NCBI GenBank assembly: GCA_041060555.1
Contig: JBEUDS010000046.1
Reading direction: 5' to 3' (one strand)
Length of the DNA stretch: 6,957 nt
From: CAUJIW01 sp963205175
GTDB taxonomy: Bacteria > Pseudomonadota > Alphaproteobacteria > Sphingomonadales > Sphingomonadaceae
Shown: piece by piece, positions 1-6,326 of the stretch
Position numbering within the stretch: the first letter of the stretch is position 1
Layout: every line of letters begins with the position of its first letter
Translations under genes and position numbers: made by a program
The notes under the pieces: model-generated
What the model saw: the letters and a program-made list of their open reading frames with translations, nothing else
Databases searched by the model: none
Told to the model about the DNA's origin: nothing

Positions 1-48
1 TGCAAACTCCACCATAACGATGAACCCGGTGGCCACCAGCGACGCCGC

Positions 49-80
49 ATTCCGGGGTGGGGCATGCCCCACCCCGGAAT
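49..80. repeat. Perfect 32-bp palindrome
   Basis: The half-site attccggggtggggca is followed directly by its exact reverse complement, so there is no loop; the centre is GCATGC. In RNA it would form a very stable hairpin of about 14 bp around a CATG loop. No T-run follows on either strand, so it is not a textbook Rho-independent terminator. It may block read-through across the element end or be two facing copies of a protein-binding unit. Symmetry stops at 48/81 (C opposite A). Confidence 0.95.
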
Positions 81-109
81 ACACCATCGCCTACACCGGA
101 AATTACACC
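74..109. repeat. Two imperfect direct repeats with 22-bp period
   Basis: Unit 1 (74-85) is CCGGAATACACC and unit 2 (96-109) is CCGGAAATTACACC, differing by a two-base insertion. A third CCGGAAT core lies inverted in the left arm of the palindrome (from about 50). Repeats of this sort near an element terminus fit transposase-binding sites, which is an inference. Confidence 0.6.
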
Positions 110-192
110 ACGAGCGCGGACGCTAACAGATTTTCGTGCTCGACGACCTTGATGAACACCATGAGGTCGTGAAATTCGATCAGTGACTCCAT
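103..192 (-). pseudogene. N-terminal remnant of a LysR-type regulator, broken at about 128
   Basis: Read leftward from ATG at 192-190 the frame gives MESLIEFHDLMVFIKVVEHEN, which matches the start of LysR-family helix-turn-helix domains (pattern hydrophobic-F-x-x-V-V-E-H). After residue 21 the similarity ends. The last eight residues (LLASALVV) are read from the neighbouring element before a stop at 105-103. A GGAG lies about 10 bases upstream of the ATG. A full LysR regulator is about 300 residues, so only the start of the recognition domain survives and it cannot function. It points away from the receptor gene, as LysR regulators often do from the gene they control. With only 21 diagnostic residues the family call is moderate. 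Confidence 0.5.
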
Positions 193-277
193 TGCCGCCG
201 GTCTCCGCTGCGGGTTCCAGATTCCTGGGTTGCGTTGCGTTTCAGTGTAACGGGCGGATGCCCGCCGGGATGTTCCC

Positions 278-306
278 TTGATGGCAACGTTGTGTTGCAT
301 TTTGAT
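278..306 (+). promoter_or_regulatory. Candidate sigma-70-type promoter for the TonB-dependent receptor gene
   Basis: TTGATG (278-283) and TTTGAT (301-306) are separated by exactly 17 bases, giving 4/6 matches at each hexamer. The spacer holds a GCAAC-N5-GTTGC dyad (284-298). Start of transcription would fall near 313, about 75 bases before the receptor ATG. Matches are modest for GC-rich DNA, so this is a candidate only. The rest of the 193-386 gap shows only a small GC hairpin (253-266). Confidence 0.35.
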
Positions 307-326
307 GCTCGGCCAACGTCATCAAA
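301..326. promoter_or_regulatory. Operator-like inverted repeat TTTGATG-N12-CATCAAA
   Basis: Seven-base arms at 301-307 and 320-326 are exact reverse complements around a 12-base spacer. The left arm overlaps the candidate -10 hexamer and the right arm lies just downstream of the predicted transcription start, a position that suits a repressor. The binding protein is unknown; the broken divergent LysR gene is one possibility. Confidence 0.4.
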
Positions 327-386
327 CCTCCATCTCCAGCACGGATTTAGCCTCATCCAGTCGCTACACCTGCCGGAGAACGACCA

Positions 387-3176
387 ATGACCAATATCCA
401 CCTGGCCGCCGCGCGCGGTCGTCAGTTCGTCAAGATGGCCGCCCTGTTGTCCGTGTGCTTGCCGGCGCTTGTTCATGCGGCCGACCTCCATGGTGTCGTC
501 ACCAACGCATCGCTTGGTCGTCCCGCCAACGGCGCTCGCGTGGTGGTGGGCGATGGCGCCTATCAGGCGATGACGGAACAGGACGGCCGCTATCGCATCA
601 GCGGCATGAAGGCGGGCACCTATACGGTGCGGGTGGAACAGCCAGGTTACGAGGTCGCGACCGGCTCGGTGACTGTCAGTGACGAGCAGCCGGCATCGCT
701 GGACGTGCAAATCCGTCTGCCCGCGATGAGCTCGGCGGAAGATATTCTCGTCCAGGGCTCGCGGGCTTCGCGCCTGCTGGCGATCGAACGCAAGATGTCG
801 CTGCCGACCATCGCCGACGTGGTGTCGGCCGACCTGATCGGCAAGCTGCCCGATTACAACACGGCGGAGGCCTTGCAGCGGCTGCCGGGCGTTTCCGTCG
901 AAACCGACCAGAGCGAGCCGCGCTATGTGGTCATCCGCGGCGTCGACTCGAATTTCAACCAGGTGACCGTTGATGGCAACCTGGTCGGCATCCCGGAGGC
1001 CGAGGGCCGCCGCGTCGCGCTCGACACCATTCCCTCCGACCTGGTGGCGGCGATCGAGGTGGTGAAGGCGGTGACGCCGGATTATGACGGCAACGCGCTG
1101 GGCGGCAGCATCAACATCGTCACGCCGACCGCGTTCGACCGCAACGATGACTTCTTCTACGCCACCGCCAAGACCGCCTATGGCGACATGGCGGACAAGT
1201 TTGGCTACGGCGGCAGCGCGACCTACGGCACCAAGTTCGGTGCCGACGACCAGTTCGGCGTCGTGGTGGCGGCGAGCTACCTCAAGCGCTACATCCACAG
1301 CCAGCTCTTTGACGCGCTGGGCTGGACGCAGATGGACGAGGATCATCTGGCGCCGACCGAGGTGGTGATGTTCGACTACAGCATCATGCGCGAGCGCATC
1401 GGCGCCATCGCCAATTTCGACTGGCGCCCGAACGACGATGTGCGGGTCTACGTCCGCAACATCTACAACGAGTTCACCGACCATGAAGGCCGTGATCAGC
1501 TCGACTGGGTGATCGCGCGCGGCACCACCACCTTCCCGTCGGATACCGAGGTCAGTTTCTCGCGCGGCCGCGCCACCCGCGAGTTCCGCCAGAACAACCA
1601 GACCCAGAAGCTCTATAATATCTCGCCGGGCGCCGAACTGAAGTTCGGCCAGTGGGGTGTCGATCTCAACTACACCTATGCGCATGCCCAGGAGCATACG
1701 CCGGTGCGCGACGACATCGAGTTCCGTTCCGGTGACGTGCTCTCCAGCACCATCGACGTCAGCGGCGAGTTCCCGGTGTTCGTGGACTACAACACTGCGG
1801 TCAATGACCCGGCGGCCTTCCCGCTGCGGCGGATTCGCATGCGCTCGGAGGAGATTGACGAGAACCTGCACACCGTGCGGGCCGATTTCCGCTATGATCT
1901 CGACGGCATGGACAACAGCTTCCTGAAGTTCGGCGCCAAATACATCGATCGCAAGAAGACCCGCGACAACCGTCAGAGTGTCTATCTGCCAACCTCGCCG
2001 GTGACCTTCGCGGATACCGGCGGCGCCGGCGCTGACATCGACGGCTACTACGATGGCGAATACACTTTCGGGCCGAGCATGGACTACGATCAGGTCATGG
2101 CCTACTTCTTCCGTGACAATCCATCGCGTCTGTCGCTGGATGCGGCGGCCACCGCGAAGAACGATTACGCACTGGATTACAACATCCGCGAGCGCATCTA
2201 CGCCGGCTACGGCATGGCCAACATCCAGTTCGGCGATCTGACCGTCATCGGCGGCGCGCGGGTGGAAAAGACCAAGGGACGCTACAATGCTTTCGCCATC
2301 CGCGACTCCGATGGTAATGGCACAGTGGAGGAGTCCGACTACACGCCGCTGACGTTCCATACCAGCTACACCGACGTGCTGCCCAGCTTGCACATGAATT
2401 ATCGGCTCCAGCAAAACCTGCTGTTGCGCGCCGCCTGGACCAACACGGTCGGCCGGCCCAACTATGACGCGCAGGTGCCGACGTTCGAGGAGGAGGATGG
2501 CCAGGGTTCCGCCGGCAATCCCGATCTCAAGCCCTACAAGTCGATGGGCCTCGACCTGTCGCTTGAATATTATCCGGACGCCGAGAGTGTTCTGTCGCTG
2601 GCGGTGTTCTACAAGAAGATCGATAATCCGATCTTCACCCGCACCCTCTATAACACCAGCTTCGCCGGTGTGGCGCTGACTTCGCTGTCGCAGCCGCAGA
2701 ACGCCAATTCCGGCGAGATCCTGGGTATCGAGTTCAACGCCGTGCGGCGGTTCGATTTCCTCCCCGAGCCGCTCAATGGCTTCGGCATGTCCTTCAATGC
2801 CACCTATGCCGACTCCAGTGTCGACGTGCCCGGTCGCGAAGATGACGACGTGCCGTTTTTCCGGCAGTCAAAATGGCTCGTCAACGCGGCGCTGTTCTAT
2901 GAGAAGGGCCCGTTTGAAGCACGTTTCTCGATCAATTATCGCGACGATTACCTGGCAAGCATCGGCGCATCGACGCTGAGCGACGTCTATATCAAGAATC
3001 GCCTCGTCATGGATGCTCGCGCCAGCTACCGGATCAACGACAACTTCGAGGTCTTCGGCTCGATCGCCAATATCGGCAGCGAACCGTCGGTGCGTTCGTT
3101 GAACGCGATCGGCAAGCTTGAGGCGGAGGAGCGTTATTCCTTCACCGCGGACCTCGGCGTGAGCGTCAAATTCTGA
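387..3176 (+). CDS. TonB-dependent outer-membrane receptor with N-terminal carboxypeptidase-regulatory-like domain
   Basis: This 929-residue receptor would import a scarce ligand across the outer membrane using energy from TonB-ExbB-ExbD. A signal peptide covers residues 1-31 (hydrophobic core AALLSVCLPALVHA, cleavage near A31/A32). Residues 34-111 form a carboxypeptidase-regulatory-like beta-sandwich (GVV..GxPxxGARV, then the DGRYRISGMKAGTYTVRV pattern). A TonB-box-like segment, AEDILVQG, lies at 117-124. The plug spans about 140-250 with LPDYNTAEALQRLPGVSV and NALGGSINIVTPTA. A 22-strand-type barrel fills the rest, including GRPNYDAQVP and NPDLKPYKS, and ends in the terminal Phe typical of outer-membrane proteins. 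Layout and motifs fit the Xanthomonas/Caulobacter receptor group often tied to carbohydrate uptake. GGAG at 375-378, eight bases before ATG, supports the start. No frameshift is seen. The ligand cannot be read from sequence; the next gene may act with it. Confidence 0.93.
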   Translation: MTNIHLAAARGRQFVKMAALLSVCLPALVHAADLHGVVTNASLGRPANGARVVVGDGAYQAMTEQDGRYRISGMKAGTYTVRVEQPGYEVATGSVTVSDEQPASLDVQIRLPAMSSAEDILVQGSRASRLLAIERKMSLPTIADVVSADLIGKLPDYNTAEALQRLPGVSVETDQSEPRYVVIRGVDSNFNQVTVDGNLVGIPEAEGRRVALDTIPSDLVAAIEVVKAVTPDYDGNALGGSINIVTPTAFDRNDDFFYATAKTAYGDMADKFGYGGSATYGTKFGADDQFGVVVAASYLKRYIHSQLFDALGWTQMDEDHLAPTEVVMFDYSIMRERIGAIANFDWRPNDDVRVYVRNIYNEFTDHEGRDQLDWVIARGTTTFPSDTEVSFSRGRATREFRQNNQTQKLYNISPGAELKFGQWGVDLNYTYAHAQEHTPVRDDIEFRSGDVLSSTIDVSGEFPVFVDYNTAVNDPAAFPLRRIRMRSEEIDENLHTVRADFRYDLDGMDNSFLKFGAKYIDRKKTRDNRQSVYLPTSPVTFADTGGAGADIDGYYDGEYTFGPSMDYDQVMAYFFRDNPSRLSLDAAATAKNDYALDYNIRERIYAGYGMANIQFGDLTVIGGARVEKTKGRYNAFAIRDSDGNGTVEESDYTPLTFHTSYTDVLPSLHMNYRLQQNLLLRAAWTNTVGRPNYDAQVPTFEEEDGQGSAGNPDLKPYKSMGLDLSLEYYPDAESVLSLAVFYKKIDNPIFTRTLYNTSFAGVALTSLSQPQNANSGEILGIEFNAVRRFDFLPEPLNGFGMSFNATYADSSVDVPGREDDDVPFFRQSKWLVNAALFYEKGPFEARFSINYRDDYLASIGASTLSDVYIKNRLVMDARASYRINDNFEVFGSIANIGSEPSVRSLNAIGKLEAEERYSFTADLGVSVKF

Positions 3177-3210
3177 CATGCCGCTGTCTGTTGCGTAAGG
3201 CGGTGCGAGG

Positions 3211-3236
3211 GTGGGCGGTCCGAAAGGGCCGCCCGC
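3211..3236 (+). other. Strong intercistronic RNA hairpin with GAAA tetraloop
   Basis: Arms at 3211-3221 and 3226-3236 pair over 11 positions (nine Watson-Crick pairs plus two G-U wobbles) and close on GAAA, a stable GNRA loop. It lies 35 bases after the receptor stop and 33 bases before the next start codon. There is no U-tract after it, so it may be a partial terminator or a processing or stability element that lowers expression of the downstream gene relative to the receptor. Confidence 0.6.
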
Positions 3237-3250
3237 GGTCGTCTATCCGG

Positions 3251-3260
3251 AGGGGGAGGG
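3251..3260 (+). promoter_or_regulatory. Ribosome binding site that fixes the propeller-protein start
   Basis: The purine run AGGGGGAGGG lies eight bases upstream of ATG at 3269. It favours that start over upstream in-frame codons back to 3191, whose 26 extra residues are basic, lack signal-peptide character and would run through the hairpin at 3211-3236. Confidence 0.7.
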
Positions 3261-3268
3261 CGCGAACG

Positions 3269-4090
3269 ATGTACAAGGCGATGATGTTGGGTGGTCTCTG
3301 GCTGTCGGTGGTCAGCGCTGCCGCCGGCGCACCGGCCGAGCCGTTCGCAACGCTGGCGACGGCCCCGGTGGTGCAGCGTCTGGCGACGCAGGAGGCAACC
3401 CAGGGCGTCGCGTCGGACGGCGCCTATCTCTATGCCGTCGGCAACAGCGAGATTGGCAAGTATCGACGCAGCGACGGCCAGCGGGTGGCGCACTGGCAGG
3501 GGGAGGCGCAGCGCTTTCCCCACCTCAACAGCTGCACGATTGTCGAGGCCGAACTGGTGTGCGCTGCCTCCAACTATCCGGCGGTGCCGCAACTGAGCCG
3601 GGTGGAGGTGTTCGATCGCGACAGCCTGGAGCACAAGCGCACGGTCGACCTGGGGGCACAGCCCGGTTCGTTGACGGTGATGGATCGCCACGACGGCAAG
3701 TGGTGGGCGGTGTTCGCCAACTATGACAGCAAGGGCGGGGCGCCCGGGCGGGACCATCGCCAGACGCTGCTGGTGCGCTTTGACAACGCCTTTCAGCCGG
3801 AAGCACGCTGGAGCTTTCCGCCGGCGGTGCTGGAGCGATTCGCGCCCAGGAGCTGCTCGGGCGCCAGCTGGGGGGCGGACGGGCGGCTCTATGTCTCCGG
3901 CCACGACCGGCCGGAAATTTACGTCATGACCGTGCCGGAAAGCGGCGGTGAAATGGTGTTGCAGGCGATCGTGCCGGTGACCACCGGCGGCCAGGCCATC
4001 GACTGGGATCCGCAGGCACCGGAGCTGCTGTGGAGCATTGCTCGCACCGGCCGCGCGGTGGTCGCCCACCGTATCGCCATGCCGCAATGA
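3269..4090 (+). CDS. Secreted beta-propeller-like protein of unknown function
   Basis: This 273-residue protein has a signal peptide (MYKAMMLGGLWLSVVSAAAGA, cleavage near residue 21), so it is expected in the periplasm. The mature part shows about five repeats of a propeller-blade pattern: GVASDGAYLYAVGNSEIGKY (46-65), RVEVFDRDSLEHKRTVDL (111-128), GKWWAVFANYD (143-153), ADGRLYVSGHDRPEIYVM (203-220) and DPQAPELLWSIARTGRAVVAHRI (247-269). Three cysteines remain (C89, C98, C196). I see no lipobox, haem motif or the acidic calcium-site pattern of beta-propeller phytases, so I assign no enzyme activity. It starts 92 bases after the TonB-dependent receptor on the same strand, suggesting co-transcription and a role in binding or processing the receptor's ligand. 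Alternatives are a lactonase/cycloisomerase-like or purely binding propeller. Confidence 0.72.
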   Translation: MYKAMMLGGLWLSVVSAAAGAPAEPFATLATAPVVQRLATQEATQGVASDGAYLYAVGNSEIGKYRRSDGQRVAHWQGEAQRFPHLNSCTIVEAELVCAASNYPAVPQLSRVEVFDRDSLEHKRTVDLGAQPGSLTVMDRHDGKWWAVFANYDSKGGAPGRDHRQTLLVRFDNAFQPEARWSFPPAVLERFAPRSCSGASWGADGRLYVSGHDRPEIYVMTVPESGGEMVLQAIVPVTTGGQAIDWDPQAPELLWSIARTGRAVVAHRIAMPQ

Positions 4091-4110
4091 CGTGCCAGGG
4101 CAATTGATCA

Positions 4111-4116
4111 TATAAA
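4111..4116 (+). promoter_or_regulatory. Candidate -10 element (TATAAA) for the lysR-TDT operon
   Basis: The gap between the propeller gene and the LysR gene (4091-4194) has a striking AT-rich core at 4101-4140 in otherwise GC-rich DNA. TATAAA at 4111-4116 is the best -10 match, with a weak -35 (ATGACG, 4087-4092) 18 bases upstream. The AT-rich island and strong start signals downstream argue that the operon has its own promoter; the exact hexamers are uncertain. Confidence 0.35.
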
Positions 4117-4120
4117 CAGA

Positions 4121-4133
4121 TTGAAATAATCAA
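4121..4133. promoter_or_regulatory. LysR-type regulator box, TTGA-N5-TCAA (T-N11-A)
   Basis: TTGA at 4121-4124 and TCAA at 4130-4133 form an exact dyad of 13 bases, meeting the T-N11-A rule for LysR-type binding sites. It lies 61 bases before the LysR start codon, next to the candidate -10. It is the natural site for autoregulation by the gene that follows, which is an inference. Confidence 0.5.
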
Positions 4134-4183
4134 AATAATTGCTTTGACGGATTGATTGTCCGCGCGCACAGCTGTCCGCCACC

Positions 4184-4189
4184 AGGAGG
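4184..4189 (+). promoter_or_regulatory. Consensus ribosome binding site AGGAGG selecting a GTG start
   Basis: A perfect AGGAGG lies five bases before GTG at 4195. It decides against the in-frame TTG at 4156, which would add 13 residues not expected ahead of the LysR helix-turn-helix. Confidence 0.85.
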
Positions 4190-4194
4190 CGGCT

Positions 4195-5070
4195 GTGACG
4201 CTTGAACAATTGCGTATCTTCATCGGCGTGGCCGAGCTTGAGCACATGACTCGGGCGGCGGCGGCGCTCAACGTCACCCAGTCGGCGGCCAGCGCCGCCA
4301 TCGCGGCGCTGGAGGCGCGTTACGGCGTGGCGCTGTTTCATCGTGTCGGCCGGGGGATCACGCTCACCGACGCCGGACGCCTGCTGTTGCCGGAAGCCCG
4401 CGCGGTACTGGACCGGGCCGCGAGCGCCGAGCAGGCGCTGGCGGACTACGCCGGGCTGCAACGCGGCACCCTGCAACTGGTGGCCAGCCAGACCATCGCC
4501 AGCTACTGGCTGCCCGTCCGCCTGGCCGCCTTCCGGCAGCACTATCCGGCCATCGCGATCAGTCTGGCCATCGCCAACAGTGCCGGCGCCGCCGAGCAGG
4601 TGGGGCAGGGACAGGCCGACCTCGGCTTTGTCGAAGGCGAGATCGATGATCCCGCGCTGGCGCACTGGGAGATCGCCCGGGACCAGCTGGTGCTGGTGTC
4701 GGCGCTGCCGGCAACAACGGTCGACACCGCCTGGCTGCTGGCGGCGCGCTGGATCATGCGCGAACAGGGGTCCGGGACGCGCTCCAGCTTTGACACGGTC
4801 TTGCAGGCGCGTGGCATCGACCCTGCCCGGCTCGACGTCGCCCTGACATTGCCGTCCAACGAGGCGGTGCGCACCGCCGTCGAAGCGGCGGCGGGCGTTG
4901 CCGTGCTGTCGGCGCTGGTGGTGGCGGACGCCCTGCGGGCCGGCACGCTCCACGCGCTGCCGCTGGACCTGCCGCCACGCCGCTTCTTCGGGCTGCGGCA
5001 CAAGGAGCGCTATCGCAGCCGGGCGGCCGACGCCTTGCTTGACCTCATCCAGCGCGGAGATCGGTTGTGA
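4195..5070 (+). CDS. LysR-type transcriptional regulator of the CysL/YeiE kind
   Basis: The 291-residue protein has normal LysR length. Residues 2-60 are the winged helix-turn-helix (LEQLRIFIGVAE..., MTRAAAALNVTQSAASAAIAALE, ALFHRVGRGITLTDAG). A linker helix follows and residues 90-288 are the effector domain. Segments QLVASQTIASYWLPVRLAAF (94-113), NSAGAAEQV, DLGFVEGEI (142-150), WIMREQGSGTR (186-196), SNEAVRTAV (221-229) and LRHKERYRS (267-275) match the pattern I recall for E. coli YeiE and Bacillus CysL, regulators linked to sulfite and sulfur metabolism. Its stop codon overlaps the start of the TDT transporter, so that gene is the probable target. A T-N11-A box upstream suggests autoregulation. 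The family is certain; the CysL/YeiE subgroup is likely; the ligand is inferred. Confidence 0.93.
   Translation: MTLEQLRIFIGVAELEHMTRAAAALNVTQSAASAAIAALEARYGVALFHRVGRGITLTDAGRLLLPEARAVLDRAASAEQALADYAGLQRGTLQLVASQTIASYWLPVRLAAFRQHYPAIAISLAIANSAGAAEQVGQGQADLGFVEGEIDDPALAHWEIARDQLVLVSALPATTVDTAWLLAARWIMREQGSGTRSSFDTVLQARGIDPARLDVALTLPSNEAVRTAVEAAAGVAVLSALVVADALRAGTLHALPLDLPPRRFFGLRHKERYRSRAADALLDLIQRGDRL
5056..5060 (+). promoter_or_regulatory. Ribosome binding site inside the lysR end, driving the coupled GTG start
   Basis: GGAGA lies six bases before GTG at 5067, which shares four bases with the LysR stop (GTGA). This supports translational coupling of regulator and transporter. A second in-frame GTG at 5073 is possible but further from ideal. 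Confidence 0.6.
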
Positions 5071-6266
5071 ACGTGGAATCGCGCCTTGACGGGCTTCTGC
5101 CACGGCCCCTGCGGCATCTGGATCGACCGCTTGATGTCATCCGCCATTTCACCCCCAACTGGTTCGCGGCCACCATGGGCACGGGTATCCTGGCGCTCGC
5201 CTTGCCCCAGGTGCCGGGTGCCGGTTCGGCGCTCCATGCGCTGGGGGAGGCGTTGTGGATGGGCAACATCGCCCTGTTCAGCCTGTTTGCCTTGCTGTAC
5301 GCGGCGCGCTGGCTGCTGTTCGGGGCCGAGGCACGGCGCATCTTCGGTCACAACACCGTGTCGATGTTCATCGGGACCATCCCCATGGGCCTGTCGACCC
5401 TGCTCAACGGCCTGCTCACCTTCGGGGTGGGCCGGTGGGGGGCGGAGGTGCTGCCGCTGGCCCAGTACCTCTGGGGGCTCAATGTCGCCATGGCGCTGGC
5501 GTGCGGCGTGGGCATTCCGTTTCTGATGTTCACACGTCAGGAACATGCGCTGGATGGCATGACGGCAGTCTGGCTGTTGCCGGTGGTCGCGGCGGCGGTG
5601 GCGGCCACCACCGGCGGCGTGCTGGCGCCGCAGCTGGAGGGGCAAGCGGCCTTTGTGACGCTGATCGTCAGCTATGCGTTGTGGGCCTGTTCCATTCCCA
5701 TCGCCTTTGGCATCCTGGTCATTCTCATTCTGCGCATGGCACTGCACAAGCTGCCGCCGGCCAGCATGGCCGCCTCCAGCTGGTTGACGCTCGGGCCGCT
5801 GGGTACCGGCGCGCTCGGGCTGCTGGTGCTGGGGCAGGCGGCGCCGGCCATTCTTGACGCGCGCGGGCTGGCGGAAGCCGGTGCGGTGGCGCAGGGGATT
5901 GGACTGGTCGGAGCGCTGATGCTGTGGGGGTTCGGGCTGTGGTGGCTGCTGCTCGCCTCGCTGATCACGGCCTGCTACTTCCGTGCCGACGTGCCGTTCA
6001 ATCTTGGCTGGTGGGGCTATATCTTTCCGCTGGGTGTCTATGCCCTGGCTACCCTGAAAATCGGTGCGGCCCTGGATCTCGCGGCGTTGGGTGTCTTGGG
6101 CGGGATGCTGGTGGGTGTCCTGACACTCATGTGGGGCGTGGTGGCGGCCCGGACGGCACGTGGGGGCTGGCATGGCACGCTGTTTCATGCGCCATGCCTG
6201 GATCAGGGGACAGGCACATGTGCCACCGCGACCATCGCGCCCGGGACTCGCGCCCTGACCTTGTGA
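5067..6266 (+). CDS. TDT-family (TehA/SLAC1/Ssu1-like) anion transporter, possible sulfite exporter
   Basis: This 399-residue inner-membrane protein carries about ten hydrophobic helices, near residues 32-48, 64-86, 98-119, 131-152, 165-186, 194-223, 237-257, 277-303, 312-330 and 334-362. It has family hallmarks: HFTPNWFAATMGTGI (27-41), the IPMGLSTLLNGLLTFG stretch (105-120), WWGYIFPLGVYALAT (315-329) and a closing WHGTLFHAPCL (368-378). The tellurite-resistance/dicarboxylate transporter family includes TehA, malate carriers, plant SLAC1 anion channels and the yeast sulfite pump Ssu1. It overlaps the upstream regulator by four bases (GTGA), so the two are one operon. With a CysL/YeiE-like regulator, sulfite or a related anion is the most likely substrate. 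Dicarboxylate or tellurite-linked activity cannot be excluded. The last 20 residues are a variable tail with no clear role. Confidence 0.92.
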   Translation: MNVESRLDGLLPRPLRHLDRPLDVIRHFTPNWFAATMGTGILALALPQVPGAGSALHALGEALWMGNIALFSLFALLYAARWLLFGAEARRIFGHNTVSMFIGTIPMGLSTLLNGLLTFGVGRWGAEVLPLAQYLWGLNVAMALACGVGIPFLMFTRQEHALDGMTAVWLLPVVAAAVAATTGGVLAPQLEGQAAFVTLIVSYALWACSIPIAFGILVILILRMALHKLPPASMAASSWLTLGPLGTGALGLLVLGQAAPAILDARGLAEAGAVAQGIGLVGALMLWGFGLWWLLLASLITACYFRADVPFNLGWWGYIFPLGVYALATLKIGAALDLAALGVLGGMLVGVLTLMWGVVAARTARGGWHGTLFHAPCLDQGTGTCATATIAPGTRALTL

Positions 6267-6326
6267 ATTGACGTCCTCGCCGGAAGGTTGTTCCCTGCTG
6301 CGGACTGAACGGCGGGGAGGCGGCCG

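Larger units (their letters stand above)
1..128. mobile_element. Probable outer end of an insertion sequence, possibly IS21-like (partial)
   Basis: I see no convincing protein here in any frame. The stretch holds a perfect palindrome (49-80) and two near-identical CCGGAA(A/T)..ACACC units 22 bp apart. It finishes at 121-128 with CGCTAACA, which reads TGTTAGCG from the outside. Known from families: IS21-type elements end in 5'-TG...CA-3' and carry repeated transposase-binding units just inside their ends. Homology of the leftward LysR reading frame stops exactly at the 128/129 junction, as expected if an element inserted there. The family is inferred from end structure only; no transposase is in view. 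It could instead be another IS type or a REP-like intergenic element. Confidence 0.42.

Noticed and set aside
1..128. Palindrome and short repeats as part of a CRISPR array
   Set aside because: There are only two imperfect 12-14-base units with a 22-bp period and no uniform spacers.
180..2414. 744-codon open frame on the minus strand
   Set aside because: It is antisense to the receptor gene, whose motifs and signal peptide are clear. Its composition (many H, V, A, R and D) is what a GC-rich gene gives when read in the complementary frame. No domain or start signal was recognised.
3269..4090. Propeller protein as a beta-propeller phytase
   Set aside because: Phytases often sit beside TonB-dependent receptors, but this protein is shorter and lacks the acidic calcium and phosphate-site motifs I would expect.
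3134..4111. 325-codon minus-strand frame over the propeller gene
   Set aside because: The plus-strand frame has a signal peptide, good ribosome site and blade-like repeats; the antisense product is rich in R, H and P with no domain.
4108..5103. 331-codon minus-strand frame over the LysR gene
   Set aside because: Plus-strand LysR homology is unambiguous along its full length, and the antisense product has no recognisable motif.
6282..6294. GGAA-N5-TTCC dyad with a TTGACG (6268-6273) upstream of the ParA-like gene
   Set aside because: The four-base arms are short enough to occur by chance, and no acceptable -10 lies 16-18 bases after the TTGACG.
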